A stretch of DNA of 35,501 bases from Variovorax sp. (GTDB taxonomy: Bacteria; Pseudomonadota; Gammaproteobacteria; Burkholderiales; Burkholderiaceae_C): NCBI GenBank assembly GCA_004210915.1, contig SEGS01000036.1:1-35501 (forward strand), read 5' to 3'. The position numbers and the translations under genes are program-made. Positions 1 through 9,723 of the stretch are shown piece after piece. The first letter of the stretch is position 1, and the number at the start of each line of letters is the position of its first letter. The notes under the pieces were generated by a model. The model ran no database searches and was not told where the DNA came from. It saw only the letters and a list, made by a program, of their open reading frames with translations.

Positions 1-684
1 GAGGTGCCCGAACCGCACGACGTGACCGAAGACGGCACCCGCTACCGGATTCATCTGCTGCAGGGGCAAAACCACGGCCTGTTCCTCGACATGGCCGAGG
101 GACGCCGCTGGGTGCGCGCGCACGTCGCGCAGCGCGCCGCGGCGAACGCGGCGAACGCGGCGACGCGCGCAGCAGGTGGCTGGGCGCCGAGCCTCAAGGT
201 ACTCAATCTCTTCGCCTACACCTGCGCCCTTTCGGTGGTCGCCCTGCAAGCCGGCGCCGACCAGGTGCTCAACATGGACATGGCCAGCGGCGCGCTGGCC
301 GTCGGTCAGCAGAACCACCGGCTCAACGACGTGCTGAAAGGCGCCAGCTTTCTGGGCCACGACATCTTCAAGAGCTGGGGGCGGATCAACCGCAGCGGCC
401 CTTACGACCTGGTGATCGTCGATCCACCCAGCTACCAGCGGGGCAGCTTCGTCGCGACGAAGGACTACGCGCGCCTGATCCGGCGCCTGCCGGAGCTGAT
501 GGCCCCGGGCGCTCACGCATTGCTGTGCCTGAACGCACCGGAACTGGGCCCGGATTTCCTGCAGCAGCAGGTCGAACAGGCCGCGCCCTCGCTGGTGTTT
601 GTGGAGCGCCTCGCCAACCCGCCGGCTTTCGACGACGCGACGCCGGAGCGCGCCCTCAAGGCAATGGTCTACCGCGTGACATGA
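1..684 (+). CDS. Class I SAM-dependent methyltransferase, COG1092/RlmI-like (5' partial)
   Basis: The frame is open from the first base, so the N-terminus probably lies outside the window; a GTG at position 4 is the first possible start visible but gives a protein shorter than expected. What remains is the C-terminal methyltransferase part. Counting from that GTG, a segment resembling the RlmI-type GQxxGLFLD motif lies near residues 20-30, the SAM-binding strand (VLNLFAYTCALS) near 66-77, and the substrate-side DPPSY motif at 140-144. Family members methylate rRNA bases or related substrates; the substrate here cannot be told from sequence. A short Ala/Asn-rich stretch near residues 46-56 comes from a 9-bp tandem repeat. 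The next gene converges on it. Confidence 0.8.
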   Translation, partial: EVPEPHDVTEDGTRYRIHLLQGQNHGLFLDMAEGRRWVRAHVAQRAAANAANAATRAAGGWAPSLKVLNLFAYTCALSVVALQAGADQVLNMDMASGALAVGQQNHRLNDVLKGASFLGHDIFKSWGRINRSGPYDLVIVDPPSYQRGSFVATKDYARLIRRLPELMAPGAHALLCLNAPELGPDFLQQQVEQAAPSLVFVERLANPPAFDDATPERALKAMVYRVT

Positions 685-701
685 GCCATCGGCTGCAGCC
701 G

Positions 702-724
702 AAAAAAATCCCGCCGACGGCGGG
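702..724 (-). terminator. Intrinsic terminator of the NlpC/P60 gene
   Basis: A perfect 6-bp GC stem (CCCGCC/GGCGGG, loop GAC, 710-724) is followed on the minus strand by a run of T (complement of A702-A708). It lies 27 bases beyond the stop of the minus-strand peptidase gene. It may also slow transcription from the convergent methyltransferase gene, but the plus-strand side lacks a strong T run. Confidence 0.8.
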
Positions 725-750
725 AGGTTTCAGCAGCGCTATCCGGCGGG

Positions 751-1305
751 TCAATTGCCGGTCGGCTTGAGGTCGTCCTGAGCGGCGGCCACGCGGCGCG
801 CACCGTCGAAGCGGCGGCTCCAGTAGCTTCCTTCCATGCTTTCGACACGCACATGCGCGCCGGTGCGCGGGGAATGAATGAATTTCCCATCGCCAACGTA
901 GATGCCGACATGGCTGAAGGCGCGGCGCATGGTGTTGAAGAAGACGAGGTCGCCTGGCTTGAGTTCGCTGCGCTCGATTTTCTGCGTGGCCGCGGCTTGC
1001 TCCTCAGCACGGCGGGGCAGCACGTGACCCACGGTCTGGTCGTACATGGCCCGAACGAAACCGCTGCAGTCGAAGCCGGTTTCAGCGCTGTTTCCGCCGC
1101 GGCGGTAGGGCACCCCGAGAAAACCGAGCGCGGTCACGACGAGGTCCGAGGTGTTCTCGACGACGCTCTGGCGGACTTGCTGAAGCTGGGCGATCAGGCC
1201 ACGGTCGGCCAGAAGGCGTTGTACATCGTCATGCCGGTCCTGTTGCGGTGCAGCGTAGGCAGAGGCGGCGAACAGGAGGGCGAGAGGTAGGACGAAAAAA
1301 CGCAT
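751..1305 (-). CDS. Exported NlpC/P60 (C40) cell-wall peptidase
   Basis: 184 residues from the ATG at 1303-1305. The frame stays open upstream, but this start gives a good signal peptide (MRFFVLPLALLFAASAYA, cleavage near residue 18). The mature part is one NlpC/P60 domain with a catalytic Cys in FDCSGF (C80), His in SHVGIY (H132) and a third polar residue at H144. The family cuts peptide stems of peptidoglycan, usually D-gamma-Glu to diamino acid bonds, in the periplasm. There are no LysM or SH3 targeting domains; this small single-domain form with a short helical N-terminal segment is common in proteobacteria. A minus-strand promoter lies directly in front of the ATG and a terminator behind the gene, so it looks monocistronic. 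Confidence 0.9.
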   Translation of the reverse strand: MRFFVLPLALLFAASAYAAPQQDRHDDVQRLLADRGLIAQLQQVRQSVVENTSDLVVTALGFLGVPYRRGGNSAETGFDCSGFVRAMYDQTVGHVLPRRAEEQAAATQKIERSELKPGDLVFFNTMRRAFSHVGIYVGDGKFIHSPRTGAHVRVESMEGSYWSRRFDGARRVAAAQDDLKPTGN

Positions 1306-1312
1306 GGCGCGT

Positions 1313-1341
1313 AGGATAAGGACGACGGCTGTGCGTGTCAA
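1313..1341 (-). promoter_or_regulatory. Sigma70-type promoter of the NlpC/P60 gene
   Basis: Read on the minus strand: a perfect -35 hexamer TTGACA (1336-1341), a 17-base spacer and a -10 TATCCT (1313-1318). Only seven bases separate the -10 from the ATG, so transcription would begin at or next to the start codon. No Shine-Dalgarno sequence is visible. Confidence 0.6.
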
Positions 1342-1521
1342 TTTCAAGCGAAGTCGCGATTGTGCAGCTAAATGCTTGTCGTGACTGGATTTTCCGTCTT
1401 CAACCGCCAAGAAAAATGTAACGGTGATAGTTATGGGGCCATAAGTGGCCGGATGGCGGGCGCGCGATATCGTCAAGGCTTGTCCGTCCGCTGCTTCGCT
1501 CGGCGCCTGAAAGGAATCTGC

Positions 1522-2649
1522 ATGCCCCTCTCGACACCACGCTTACCTCACCGCGTTTTCGCCCTTCTTGCCGGCCTGACCGTGGGGATGTGCGGGCCTG
1601 CGTCGGCGCAGCCCCGCCCGGAAGTGGTCGCCGCCGGCCTTGAAAACCCTTGGGGCGTGAGCTTCTTGCCGGCCGGGCGCTTCGTGGTCACCGAGCGGAG
1701 CGGGCAAATGCGCTTGATTGGCGCAGACGGCAAGGTGGGCGCGCCGCTGGCGGGCCTGCCGGCCATTGCCGCAGGCGGGCAGGGCGGTTTGCTCGATGTG
1801 CTGGCCGACAGCGCGTTCGAGCGGAATCGCACCCTCTATTTCTGTTTCTCCGAGCCGGCGGCGAGCGGATCGGGCAACAGCACGGCGCTGGCCAGCGCGC
1901 AGTTGTCGACCGACAGTGCGCGGCTCGAGAACGTCAAGGTGATCTTCAGCCAGCAACCCAAGGTTGCAAGCCGCGCGCACTTCGGCTGCCGAATCGTCGA
2001 GGCGAAGGACGGCAACCTGTTCCTGACGCTCGGCGATCGGTTCAGCCGCAAGGAGGATGCGCAGAAGCTCGACAACCACATCGGCAAGGTGGTGCGGATC
2101 GCCAAGGACGGCACCGTGCCGAAGGACAACCCCTTCGTCGGCAAATCCGGCGCGTTGCCGGAGATCTGGAGCTATGGCCACCGCAACGTGCAGGGTGCGG
2201 TGCTGGGCAGCGATGGCCGGCTCTGGACCCACGAGCACGGCCCGCAAGGCGGCGACGAGATCAACATCGCACAGGCGGGCCGCAACTACGGCTGGCCCGT
2301 CATCACCTATGGTGAGAACTATGGGGGCGGAAAAATCGGAGACGGGCTGACCGCCAAAGAGGGCATGGAGCAGCCGCTGCACCACTGGGTGCCATCCATC
2401 GCCACCTCTGGCATGGCCTTCGTGACCAGCGACCGCTATGGTGCCAGCTGGAAAGGAAACCTTTTCGTCGGCGCGCTGAAGTTCGGCTACCTCGACCGCA
2501 TCGTGCTGGACGGCGACAAGGTGAGCGCCGAACACAAGCTGCTGGCAGAGGGCAAGGCGCGCATCCGGGACGTCAAGCAGGGTCCCGATGGCTTGCTCTA
2601 CGTTTTGACCGACGAATCGAACGGCAAACTCTTGCGCCTGCTCCCCTGA
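1522..2649 (+). CDS. Exported PQQ-dependent sugar dehydrogenase (soluble aldose dehydrogenase family)
   Basis: 375 residues from the ATG at 1522, chosen because AAGGA sits 6 bases upstream and a signal peptide follows (hydrophobic 11-27, cleavage after ASA at 29). The rest matches the YliI/Asd and GdhB beta-propeller family: ENPWGVSFLP near the mature N-terminus, then GHRNVQG and HEHGPQGGDEIN, which carry the active-site His and cofactor contacts of the family. Members oxidise aldoses in the periplasm using PQQ. No PQQ biosynthesis genes are in the window, so cofactor supply is unknown. It runs divergently from the peptidase, with about 216 bases between the start codons. Confidence 0.88.
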   Translation: MPLSTPRLPHRVFALLAGLTVGMCGPASAQPRPEVVAAGLENPWGVSFLPAGRFVVTERSGQMRLIGADGKVGAPLAGLPAIAAGGQGGLLDVLADSAFERNRTLYFCFSEPAASGSGNSTALASAQLSTDSARLENVKVIFSQQPKVASRAHFGCRIVEAKDGNLFLTLGDRFSRKEDAQKLDNHIGKVVRIAKDGTVPKDNPFVGKSGALPEIWSYGHRNVQGAVLGSDGRLWTHEHGPQGGDEINIAQAGRNYGWPVITYGENYGGGKIGDGLTAKEGMEQPLHHWVPSIATSGMAFVTSDRYGASWKGNLFVGALKFGYLDRIVLDGDKVSAEHKLLAEGKARIRDVKQGPDGLLYVLTDESNGKLLRLLP

Positions 2650-2680
2650 TCGCCGCGGCCGGGCGCGATCTGTTCGATGG

Positions 2681-2702
2681 TACGGTCTGGCCCTCGACCG
2701 TA
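2681..2702. repeat. 7-bp inverted repeat between the sugar dehydrogenase and hydrolase genes
   Basis: Arms TACGGTC (2681-2687) and GACCGTA (2696-2702) are perfect inverted copies around an 8-base loop. It sits 32 bases after the dehydrogenase stop and 24 bases before the hydrolase ATG. There is no T run on either strand, so it is more likely an operator or an mRNA hairpin than an intrinsic terminator. Confidence 0.5.
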
Positions 2703-2725
2703 TTGCCCGAAGAAAGATACCCGCC

Positions 2726-3331
2726 ATGTTGCTCGACGCCTCCCTCTCCCAACTCGTGCTGGTCGACTACCAGGCCAGGCTGATGCCCGCCATCTTCGAA
2801 GCGCAGGCCGTCACTGCGAACGCCGTGCGACTTGGAAAGATGGCAAATCTGCTGGGCGTGCCGGCTTGGGGCGCGGAACAGAACCCGTCGAAACTGGGAT
2901 CGAATGCGCCGGAGATCGCGGCCCTTTGCCAGCGCACCTTGGCCAAGATGCACTTCAGCGCGGTCGAAGAAGGGCTTGGCGACTGGCTGCGCGCGCCCGC
3001 CCCCGCAGCGCCGCGCGGCAATGCGCGCAGCCTTCCCAAGCACTTGCAGAAGCCAGCGCCGGAAGCACAGGAGCGCAACACCATCGTGATCGCCGGCTGC
3101 GAAACACATGTCTGCCTGCTGCAAACCGCGCTCGACCTGCTCGAGGACGAATTCGATGTCTGGGTCGTGACCGATGCCTCCAGCTCGCGCACCGAACGCA
3201 ATCGCGATGCCGCTTTCGACCGTCTGGCCGGCGCCGGGGCTGAACTGGTGACGACCGAGATGGTGGGCTTCGAATGGCTGCGGAGCGCCGAGCACCCGGC
3301 GTTCAGGGAGGTCCTGGCGTTGATCCGTTGA
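2726..3331 (+). CDS. Isochorismatase-fold cysteine hydrolase (YcaC-like)
   Basis: 201 residues; an AGAAAGA stretch 8 bases before the ATG serves as a weak ribosome site. The fold's catalytic triad is visible: Asp in VLVDYQ (D14), Lys in LAKMHF (K74) and Cys in GCETHVC (C130), the last in the usual strand-turn position. The family includes isochorismatases, nicotinamidases and carbamoyl hydrolases acting on small C-N or ether bonds; the sequence does not reveal the substrate. An Ala/Pro-rich insert at about 90-115 lies between the Lys and the Cys regions. prpE follows 107 bases downstream in the same direction; a shared role is not evident. Confidence 0.85.
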   Translation: MLLDASLSQLVLVDYQARLMPAIFEAQAVTANAVRLGKMANLLGVPAWGAEQNPSKLGSNAPEIAALCQRTLAKMHFSAVEEGLGDWLRAPAPAAPRGNARSLPKHLQKPAPEAQERNTIVIAGCETHVCLLQTALDLLEDEFDVWVVTDASSSRTERNRDAAFDRLAGAGAELVTTEMVGFEWLRSAEHPAFREVLALIR

Positions 3332-3397
3332 CGCCCGTGTGATCGCACAGCGGTCTGTCAGGCTGCTGCAAGAACGGCCTTCAGAATCGTGTGTGGC

Positions 3398-3418
3398 GCT
3401 CCGACATCCGATCGGAGC
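3398..3418 (+). promoter_or_regulatory. Perfect 7-bp hairpin in the prpE leader
   Basis: GCTCCGA and TCGGAGC pair perfectly around a 7-base loop. The right part also contains the 8-bp palindrome CCGATCGG. It ends 20 bases before the prpE ATG, just upstream of the GGAGA ribosome site. It could be an operator or a structure affecting translation; nothing in the window names a regulator. Confidence 0.45.
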
Positions 3419-3438
3419 CCGAACCGGAGACAAGAAAG

Positions 3439-5349
<1,911 letters not shown>

Positions 5350-5367
5350 AAGCGCCGTGAAAGGCAG

Positions 5368-5399
5368 TTGTGCCTTGTCACTGTGGTGACGTGGCACAA
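5368..5399. promoter_or_regulatory. 32-bp near-perfect dyad upstream of sucA
   Basis: Outer arms TTGTGCC (5368-5374) and GGCACAA (5393-5399) and inner arms GTCAC (5377-5381) and GTGAC (5386-5390) share one centre at 5383.5. Twelve of sixteen pairs are Watson-Crick. It begins 18 bases after the prpE stop and lies about 120 bases before the sucA ATG. No T run follows, so an operator for a dimeric regulator of the suc operon is the favoured reading; a factor-dependent 3' end hairpin of prpE is the alternative. Confidence 0.6.
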
Positions 5400-5482
5400 T
5401 GCCAAGGTACTCAGGCCCTTCCCCAGCCACAGTCGCATCCGCCAACCGGTCCAGCCGTGTCGCGGAAGGTTTCTTAACCAGC

Positions 5483-5488
5483 TAATAC
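5483..5488 (+). promoter_or_regulatory. Candidate -10 element for sucA
   Basis: TAATAC preceded by GC and followed by T lies 30 bases before the sucA ATG, which would give a leader of about 25 bases. The base run at the expected -35 position (TCGCGG) is poor, so the site would need an activator or is not real. Confidence 0.3.
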
Positions 5489-5518
5489 TTCCTGCAGGGA
5501 AGTGAAGGTCAGCGGAAT

Positions 5519-8395
5519 ATGAGCGATCGATCCACGCCCTCGGCGTACCAGGCCTATCAAGGCAACACCTACCTCTTCGGCGGCAATGCGCCCTACGTCG
5601 AGGAAATGTACGAAAACTATCTCGCCAATCCGGGCAGCGTCGCGGACAACTGGCGCGCGTATTTCGACGCACTCCAGAACGTGCCGGCTGCCGACGGCAG
5701 CAACGCCAAAGACGTTCCGCACCTTCCGGTGATCAATGCGTTCGCCGAACGCGCCAAGCAGGGCACCACCCGCGTGGTGCAGGCCAGCGGCGCCGATTCG
5801 GAGCTCGGCCGTCAGCGCACCGCTGTTCAGCAGTTGATTGCCGCCTACCGCAACGTGGGCGCCCGCTGGGCCGACCTCGATCCACTCAAGCGCACCGAGC
5901 GCCCGGCGATCCCGGAGCTGGAACCGTCGTTCTACGGCTTCACCGACGCCGACCTCGAGACGGTGTTCAACACCAGCAACACCTTTTTCGGCAAGGACAC
6001 CATGTCCTTGCGCGAATTGCTCAACGCCTTGCGTGAAACGTACTGCGGCACCATCGGCGCCGAGTACATGTACACCACCGACCAGAACCAGAAGCGCTGG
6101 TGGCAGCAGCGTCTCGAAAGCGCGCGCACCAATCCGCAGCTGTCGGGCGACCAGAAGAAGCACGTGCTGAACCGCCTGACGGCCGCCGAAGGCCTTGAGC
6201 GCTTCCTGCACACGAAGTACGTCGGCCAGAAGCGCTTCTCGCTCGAAGGCGGCGAGAGCTTCATCGTCGCGATGGACGAGCTGATCAACAAGGCCGGCGC
6301 CGCGGGCGTGCAGGAAATCGTGATCGGCATGGCGCACCGCGGTCGCCTCAACGTGCTGGTGAACACGCTCGGCAAGCTGCCGTCGGACCTGTTCGCGGAG
6401 TTCGACCACACGGCGCCCGAAGACCTGCCGAGCGGCGACGTCAAGTACCACCAGGGCTTCAGCTCGGACGTCACCACGCCTGGCGGCCCTGTCCACCTGA
6501 CGCTGGCATTCAACCCCTCGCACCTGGAGATCGTCAACCCGGTGGTCGAAGGCTCGGTGCGCGCGCGCATGGACCGTCGCGGCGACGCCGAGGGCGACTC
6601 GGTGCTGCCGATCCTGGTGCACGGCGACGCCGCGTTTGCCGGGCAGGGCGTCGTGATGGAAACGTTGGCGCTGGCCGAAACCCGTGGCTACTACACGGGC
6701 GGCACGGTGCACATCGTGATCAACAACCAGATCGGTTTCACCACCAGCGATCCGCGCGACAGCCGCTCGACGCTGTACTGCTCCGACATCGTCAAGATGA
6801 TCGAAGCGCCGGTGCTGCACGTGAACGGCGACGATCCCGAAGCCGTGGTGCTCTGCACGCAGCTCGCGCTGCAGTACCGCCAGGAGTTCAACAAGGACGT
6901 GGTCGTCGACATCGTCTGCTTCCGCAAACTGGGCCACAACGAGCAGGACACGCCGTCGCTCACCCAGCCGCTGATGTACAAGAAGATTGCCCAGCACCCC
7001 GGCACGCGTCGGCTGTACGCCGACAAGCTGGCCGCGCAGGGTTTGGGCGACACGCTCGGCGACGACATGGTCAAGGCGCAGCGCGCCGCTTTCGACGAGG
7101 GTAAGAACACCATCGACCCGGTGCTCACCAACTTCAAGAGCAAGTACGCCGTCGATTGGAGTCCGTTCCTCAACAAGAAGTGGACCGACGCAGGCGACAC
7201 CGCCATCCCAAGCTCCGAGTGGAAGCGACTGGCCGAACGCGTCACAACCGTGCCGGAAGGCTTCACCGTCCACCCACTGGTCAAGAAGGTGCTGGACGAT
7301 CGCGCTGCGATGGGCCGTGGTGACGTCAACGTCGACTGGGGCATGGGCGAGCACATGGCCTTTGCATCGCTGGTGGCCAGCGGCTACCCGGTGCGCCTGT
7401 CGGGCGAAGACTGCGGCCGCGGCACCTTCACGCACCGTCACGCCGTGCTGCACGACCAGAACCGCGAGAAGTTCGACGAAGGCACCTACACGCCGCTGCA
7501 GAACGTGGCGGACAACCAAGCCCCGTTTGTCGTGATCGATTCGATCCTGTCTGAAGAAGCCGTGCTCGCGTTCGAATACGGCTACGCATCGAACGACCCG
7601 AACACCTTCGTGATCTGGGAAGCGCAGTTCGGCGACTTTGCCAACGGCGCGCAGGTCGTGATCGACCAGTTCATCGCGTCGGGTGAAGTCAAGTGGGGCC
7701 GCGTCAACGGCATCACGCTGATGCTGCCGCACGGCTATGAAGGGCAGGGCCCGGAGCACAGCTCGGCGCGCCTCGAGCGCTTCATGCAATTAAGTGCCGA
7801 CACCAACATGCAGGTGGTGCAGCCGACGACCGCCAGCCAAATCTTCCACATCCTGCGTCGTCAGATGGTGCGCAACCTGCGCAAGCCGCTGATCATCATG
7901 ACGCCCAAGTCGCTGCTGCGCGCCAAGGATGCGACCTCGCCGTTGTCCGAGTTCACCAAGGGCAGCTTCCAGACCGTGATTCCGGACAGCAAGGAACTGA
8001 AGGCGGACAAGGTCAAGCGCGTCATCGCCTGCTCGGGCAAGGTTTACTACGACCTGGCGAAGAAGCGCGAAGAGAAGGGTGCCGACGACGTGGCCATCAT
8101 CCGCGTCGAACAGCTCTACCCGTTCCCGCACAAGGCTTTCGGCACCGAGATCAAGAAGTACCCGAACCTGGTCGACGTGGTGTGGGCGCAGGACGAGCCG
8201 CAGAACCAGGGCGCCTGGTTCTTCGTGCAGCACTACATCCACGAGAACATGCAGGAAGGCCAGAAGCTGGGCTATTCGGGCCGTGCTGCTTCGGCATCGC
8301 CCGCGGTCGGCTATTCGCACCTGCACCAGGAGCAGCAGAAGGCGCTGGTCGACGGCGCGTTCGGCAAGCTCAAGGGCTTTGTGCTGACCAAGTAA
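5519..8395 (+). CDS. sucA: 2-oxoglutarate dehydrogenase E1 component
   Basis: 958 residues (E. coli SucA 933). E1 uses thiamine diphosphate to decarboxylate 2-oxoglutarate and passes the succinyl group to the lipoyl arm of E2. Visible landmarks are the N-terminal segment YLFGGNAPYVEEMYENY that family members use to dock with E2, the IGMAHRGRLNVLVN block, the thiamine-diphosphate region GDAAFAGQG at 369-377 followed by NNQIGFTTSDPRDSRS, and the C-terminal transketolase-like half with LPHGYEGQGPEHSSARLERF. The ATG has a weak AAGG 11 bases upstream. It is first of three genes for the complex; sucB follows after 56 bases. The leader holds a large dyad that may control the operon. Confidence 0.97.
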   Translation: MSDRSTPSAYQAYQGNTYLFGGNAPYVEEMYENYLANPGSVADNWRAYFDALQNVPAADGSNAKDVPHLPVINAFAERAKQGTTRVVQASGADSELGRQRTAVQQLIAAYRNVGARWADLDPLKRTERPAIPELEPSFYGFTDADLETVFNTSNTFFGKDTMSLRELLNALRETYCGTIGAEYMYTTDQNQKRWWQQRLESARTNPQLSGDQKKHVLNRLTAAEGLERFLHTKYVGQKRFSLEGGESFIVAMDELINKAGAAGVQEIVIGMAHRGRLNVLVNTLGKLPSDLFAEFDHTAPEDLPSGDVKYHQGFSSDVTTPGGPVHLTLAFNPSHLEIVNPVVEGSVRARMDRRGDAEGDSVLPILVHGDAAFAGQGVVMETLALAETRGYYTGGTVHIVINNQIGFTTSDPRDSRSTLYCSDIVKMIEAPVLHVNGDDPEAVVLCTQLALQYRQEFNKDVVVDIVCFRKLGHNEQDTPSLTQPLMYKKIAQHPGTRRLYADKLAAQGLGDTLGDDMVKAQRAAFDEGKNTIDPVLTNFKSKYAVDWSPFLNKKWTDAGDTAIPSSEWKRLAERVTTVPEGFTVHPLVKKVLDDRAAMGRGDVNVDWGMGEHMAFASLVASGYPVRLSGEDCGRGTFTHRHAVLHDQNREKFDEGTYTPLQNVADNQAPFVVIDSILSEEAVLAFEYGYASNDPNTFVIWEAQFGDFANGAQVVIDQFIASGEVKWGRVNGITLMLPHGYEGQGPEHSSARLERFMQLSADTNMQVVQPTTASQIFHILRRQMVRNLRKPLIIMTPKSLLRAKDATSPLSEFTKGSFQTVIPDSKELKADKVKRVIACSGKVYYDLAKKREEKGADDVAIIRVEQLYPFPHKAFGTEIKKYPNLVDVVWAQDEPQNQGAWFFVQHYIHENMQEGQKLGYSGRAASASPAVGYSHLHQEQQKALVDGAFGKLKGFVLTK

Positions 8396-8451
8396 GCCTG
8401 TCCAGTTTCCTCACGCGAACCTCATAAATACAAGCGGAGCTCAGTTCCAAA

Positions 8452-9711
8452 ATGTCTATCGTAGAAGTCAAAGTCCCCCAGCTGTCCGAATCCGTGGCCG
8501 AGGCCACCATGCTCACCTGGAAGAAGAAGGCCGGCGATGCCGTGGCCGTCGATGAAATCCTGATCGAGATCGAGACCGACAAGGTCGTGCTCGAAGTGCC
8601 CGCGCCTTCCGCCGGCGTGCTCGCCGAAATCATCCAGCCCGATGGCGCGACCGTCGTCGCCGAGCAGTTGATCGCGAAGATCGACACCGAAGGCAAAGCA
8701 GGCGCCGCGGCGCCTGCTGCTGCTAGCGCGCCGGCCGCAGCGCCTGCGCCCGCCGCAGCGGCTGCAGCCGGCGGCGGCTCAAAGTCCGACGTGGCGATGC
8801 CTGCCGCGGCCAAGCTGCTGGCCGACAACAACCTGAGCACGGGCGATGTGTCCGGCACCGGCAAGGACGGCCGTGTGACCAAGGGCGACGTGCTCGGCGC
8901 CGTCGCCGCGGGCACCTCGGCCAAGGCGCCCGCGCCAACCGTGGCCGCCCCGGCCGCCAAGCCCGCGCTGCCGCAGGTGTCCGCCCCCGTGCGCGCGCAA
9001 GACCTGGGCGATCGCCCCGAAGAGCGCGTGCCGATGAGCCGCCTGCGTGCGCGCATCGCCGAGCGCCTGCTGCAATCGCAATCGACGAACGCGATCCTGA
9101 CCACCTTCAACGAAGTGAACATGGCCCCGGTCATGGACATGCGCAAGAAGTTCCAGGACCAATTCACCAAGGAGCACGGGGTCAAGATCGGCTTCATGAG
9201 CTTCTTCGTGAAGGCCGCGGTACACGCCCTCAAGAAGTTCCCGGTGCTCAACGCCTCGGTGGACGGCAACGACGTGCTGTACCACGGCTACTTCGATATC
9301 GGCATCGCCGTCGGCTCGCCGCGCGGTTTGGTGGTGCCCATCCTGCGCAACGCCGACCAGATGAGCTTTGCGGACATCGAGAAGAAGATCGCCGAGTACG
9401 GCAAGAAGGCGCAAGAGGGCAAGCTGAGCATCGAAGAGATGACCGGTGGCACTTTCTCGATCTCCAATGGCGGCACCTTCGGCTCGATGCTGTCGACGCC
9501 CATCATCAACCCGCCGCAGTCGGCCATCCTGGGCGTGCACGCGACCAAGGACCGCGCGGTGGTGGAGAACGGCCAGATCGTCATCCGCCCGATGAACTAC
9601 CTCGCCATGAGCTACGACCACCGGATCATTGATGGCCGCGAAGCCGTGCTCGGCCTGGTTGCGATGAAGGAAGCGCTGGAAGATCCGTCGCGCCTTCTGT
9701 TCGACATCTGA
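8452..9711 (+). CDS. sucB: Dihydrolipoyllysine-residue succinyltransferase (2-oxoglutarate dehydrogenase E2)
   Basis: 419 residues. One N-terminal lipoyl domain (1-78) carries the lipoylated lysine K44 in IETDKV. A long Ala/Pro linker (about 79-108) leads to the peripheral subunit-binding domain (about 113-150, [10 protein letters not shown] and [11 protein letters not shown]). A second Ala/Pro linker leads to the acyltransferase core (about 185-419), with the catalytic His and Asp in SYDHRIIDG (H390, D394). E2 forms the multimeric core of the complex and transfers succinyl groups to CoA. GGAG lies 12 bases before the ATG, rather far. lpdA follows 12 bases after the stop. Confidence 0.97.
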   Translation: MSIVEVKVPQLSESVAEATMLTWKKKAGDAVAVDEILIEIETDKVVLEVPAPSAGVLAEIIQPDGATVVAEQLIAKIDTEGKAGAAAPAAASAPAAAPAPAAAAAAGGGSKSDVAMPAAAKLLADNNLSTGDVSGTGKDGRVTKGDVLGAVAAGTSAKAPAPTVAAPAAKPALPQVSAPVRAQDLGDRPEERVPMSRLRARIAERLLQSQSTNAILTTFNEVNMAPVMDMRKKFQDQFTKEHGVKIGFMSFFVKAAVHALKKFPVLNASVDGNDVLYHGYFDIGIAVGSPRGLVVPILRNADQMSFADIEKKIAEYGKKAQEGKLSIEEMTGGTFSISNGGTFGSMLSTPIINPPQSAILGVHATKDRAVVENGQIVIRPMNYLAMSYDHRIIDGREAVLGLVAMKEALEDPSRLLFDI

Positions 9712-9723
9712 GGACGCACACAG

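Noticed and set aside
5474..7789. 771-codon open frame opposite sucA
   Set aside because: Same reason; it mirrors the codon pattern of sucA and has no start context or family features.
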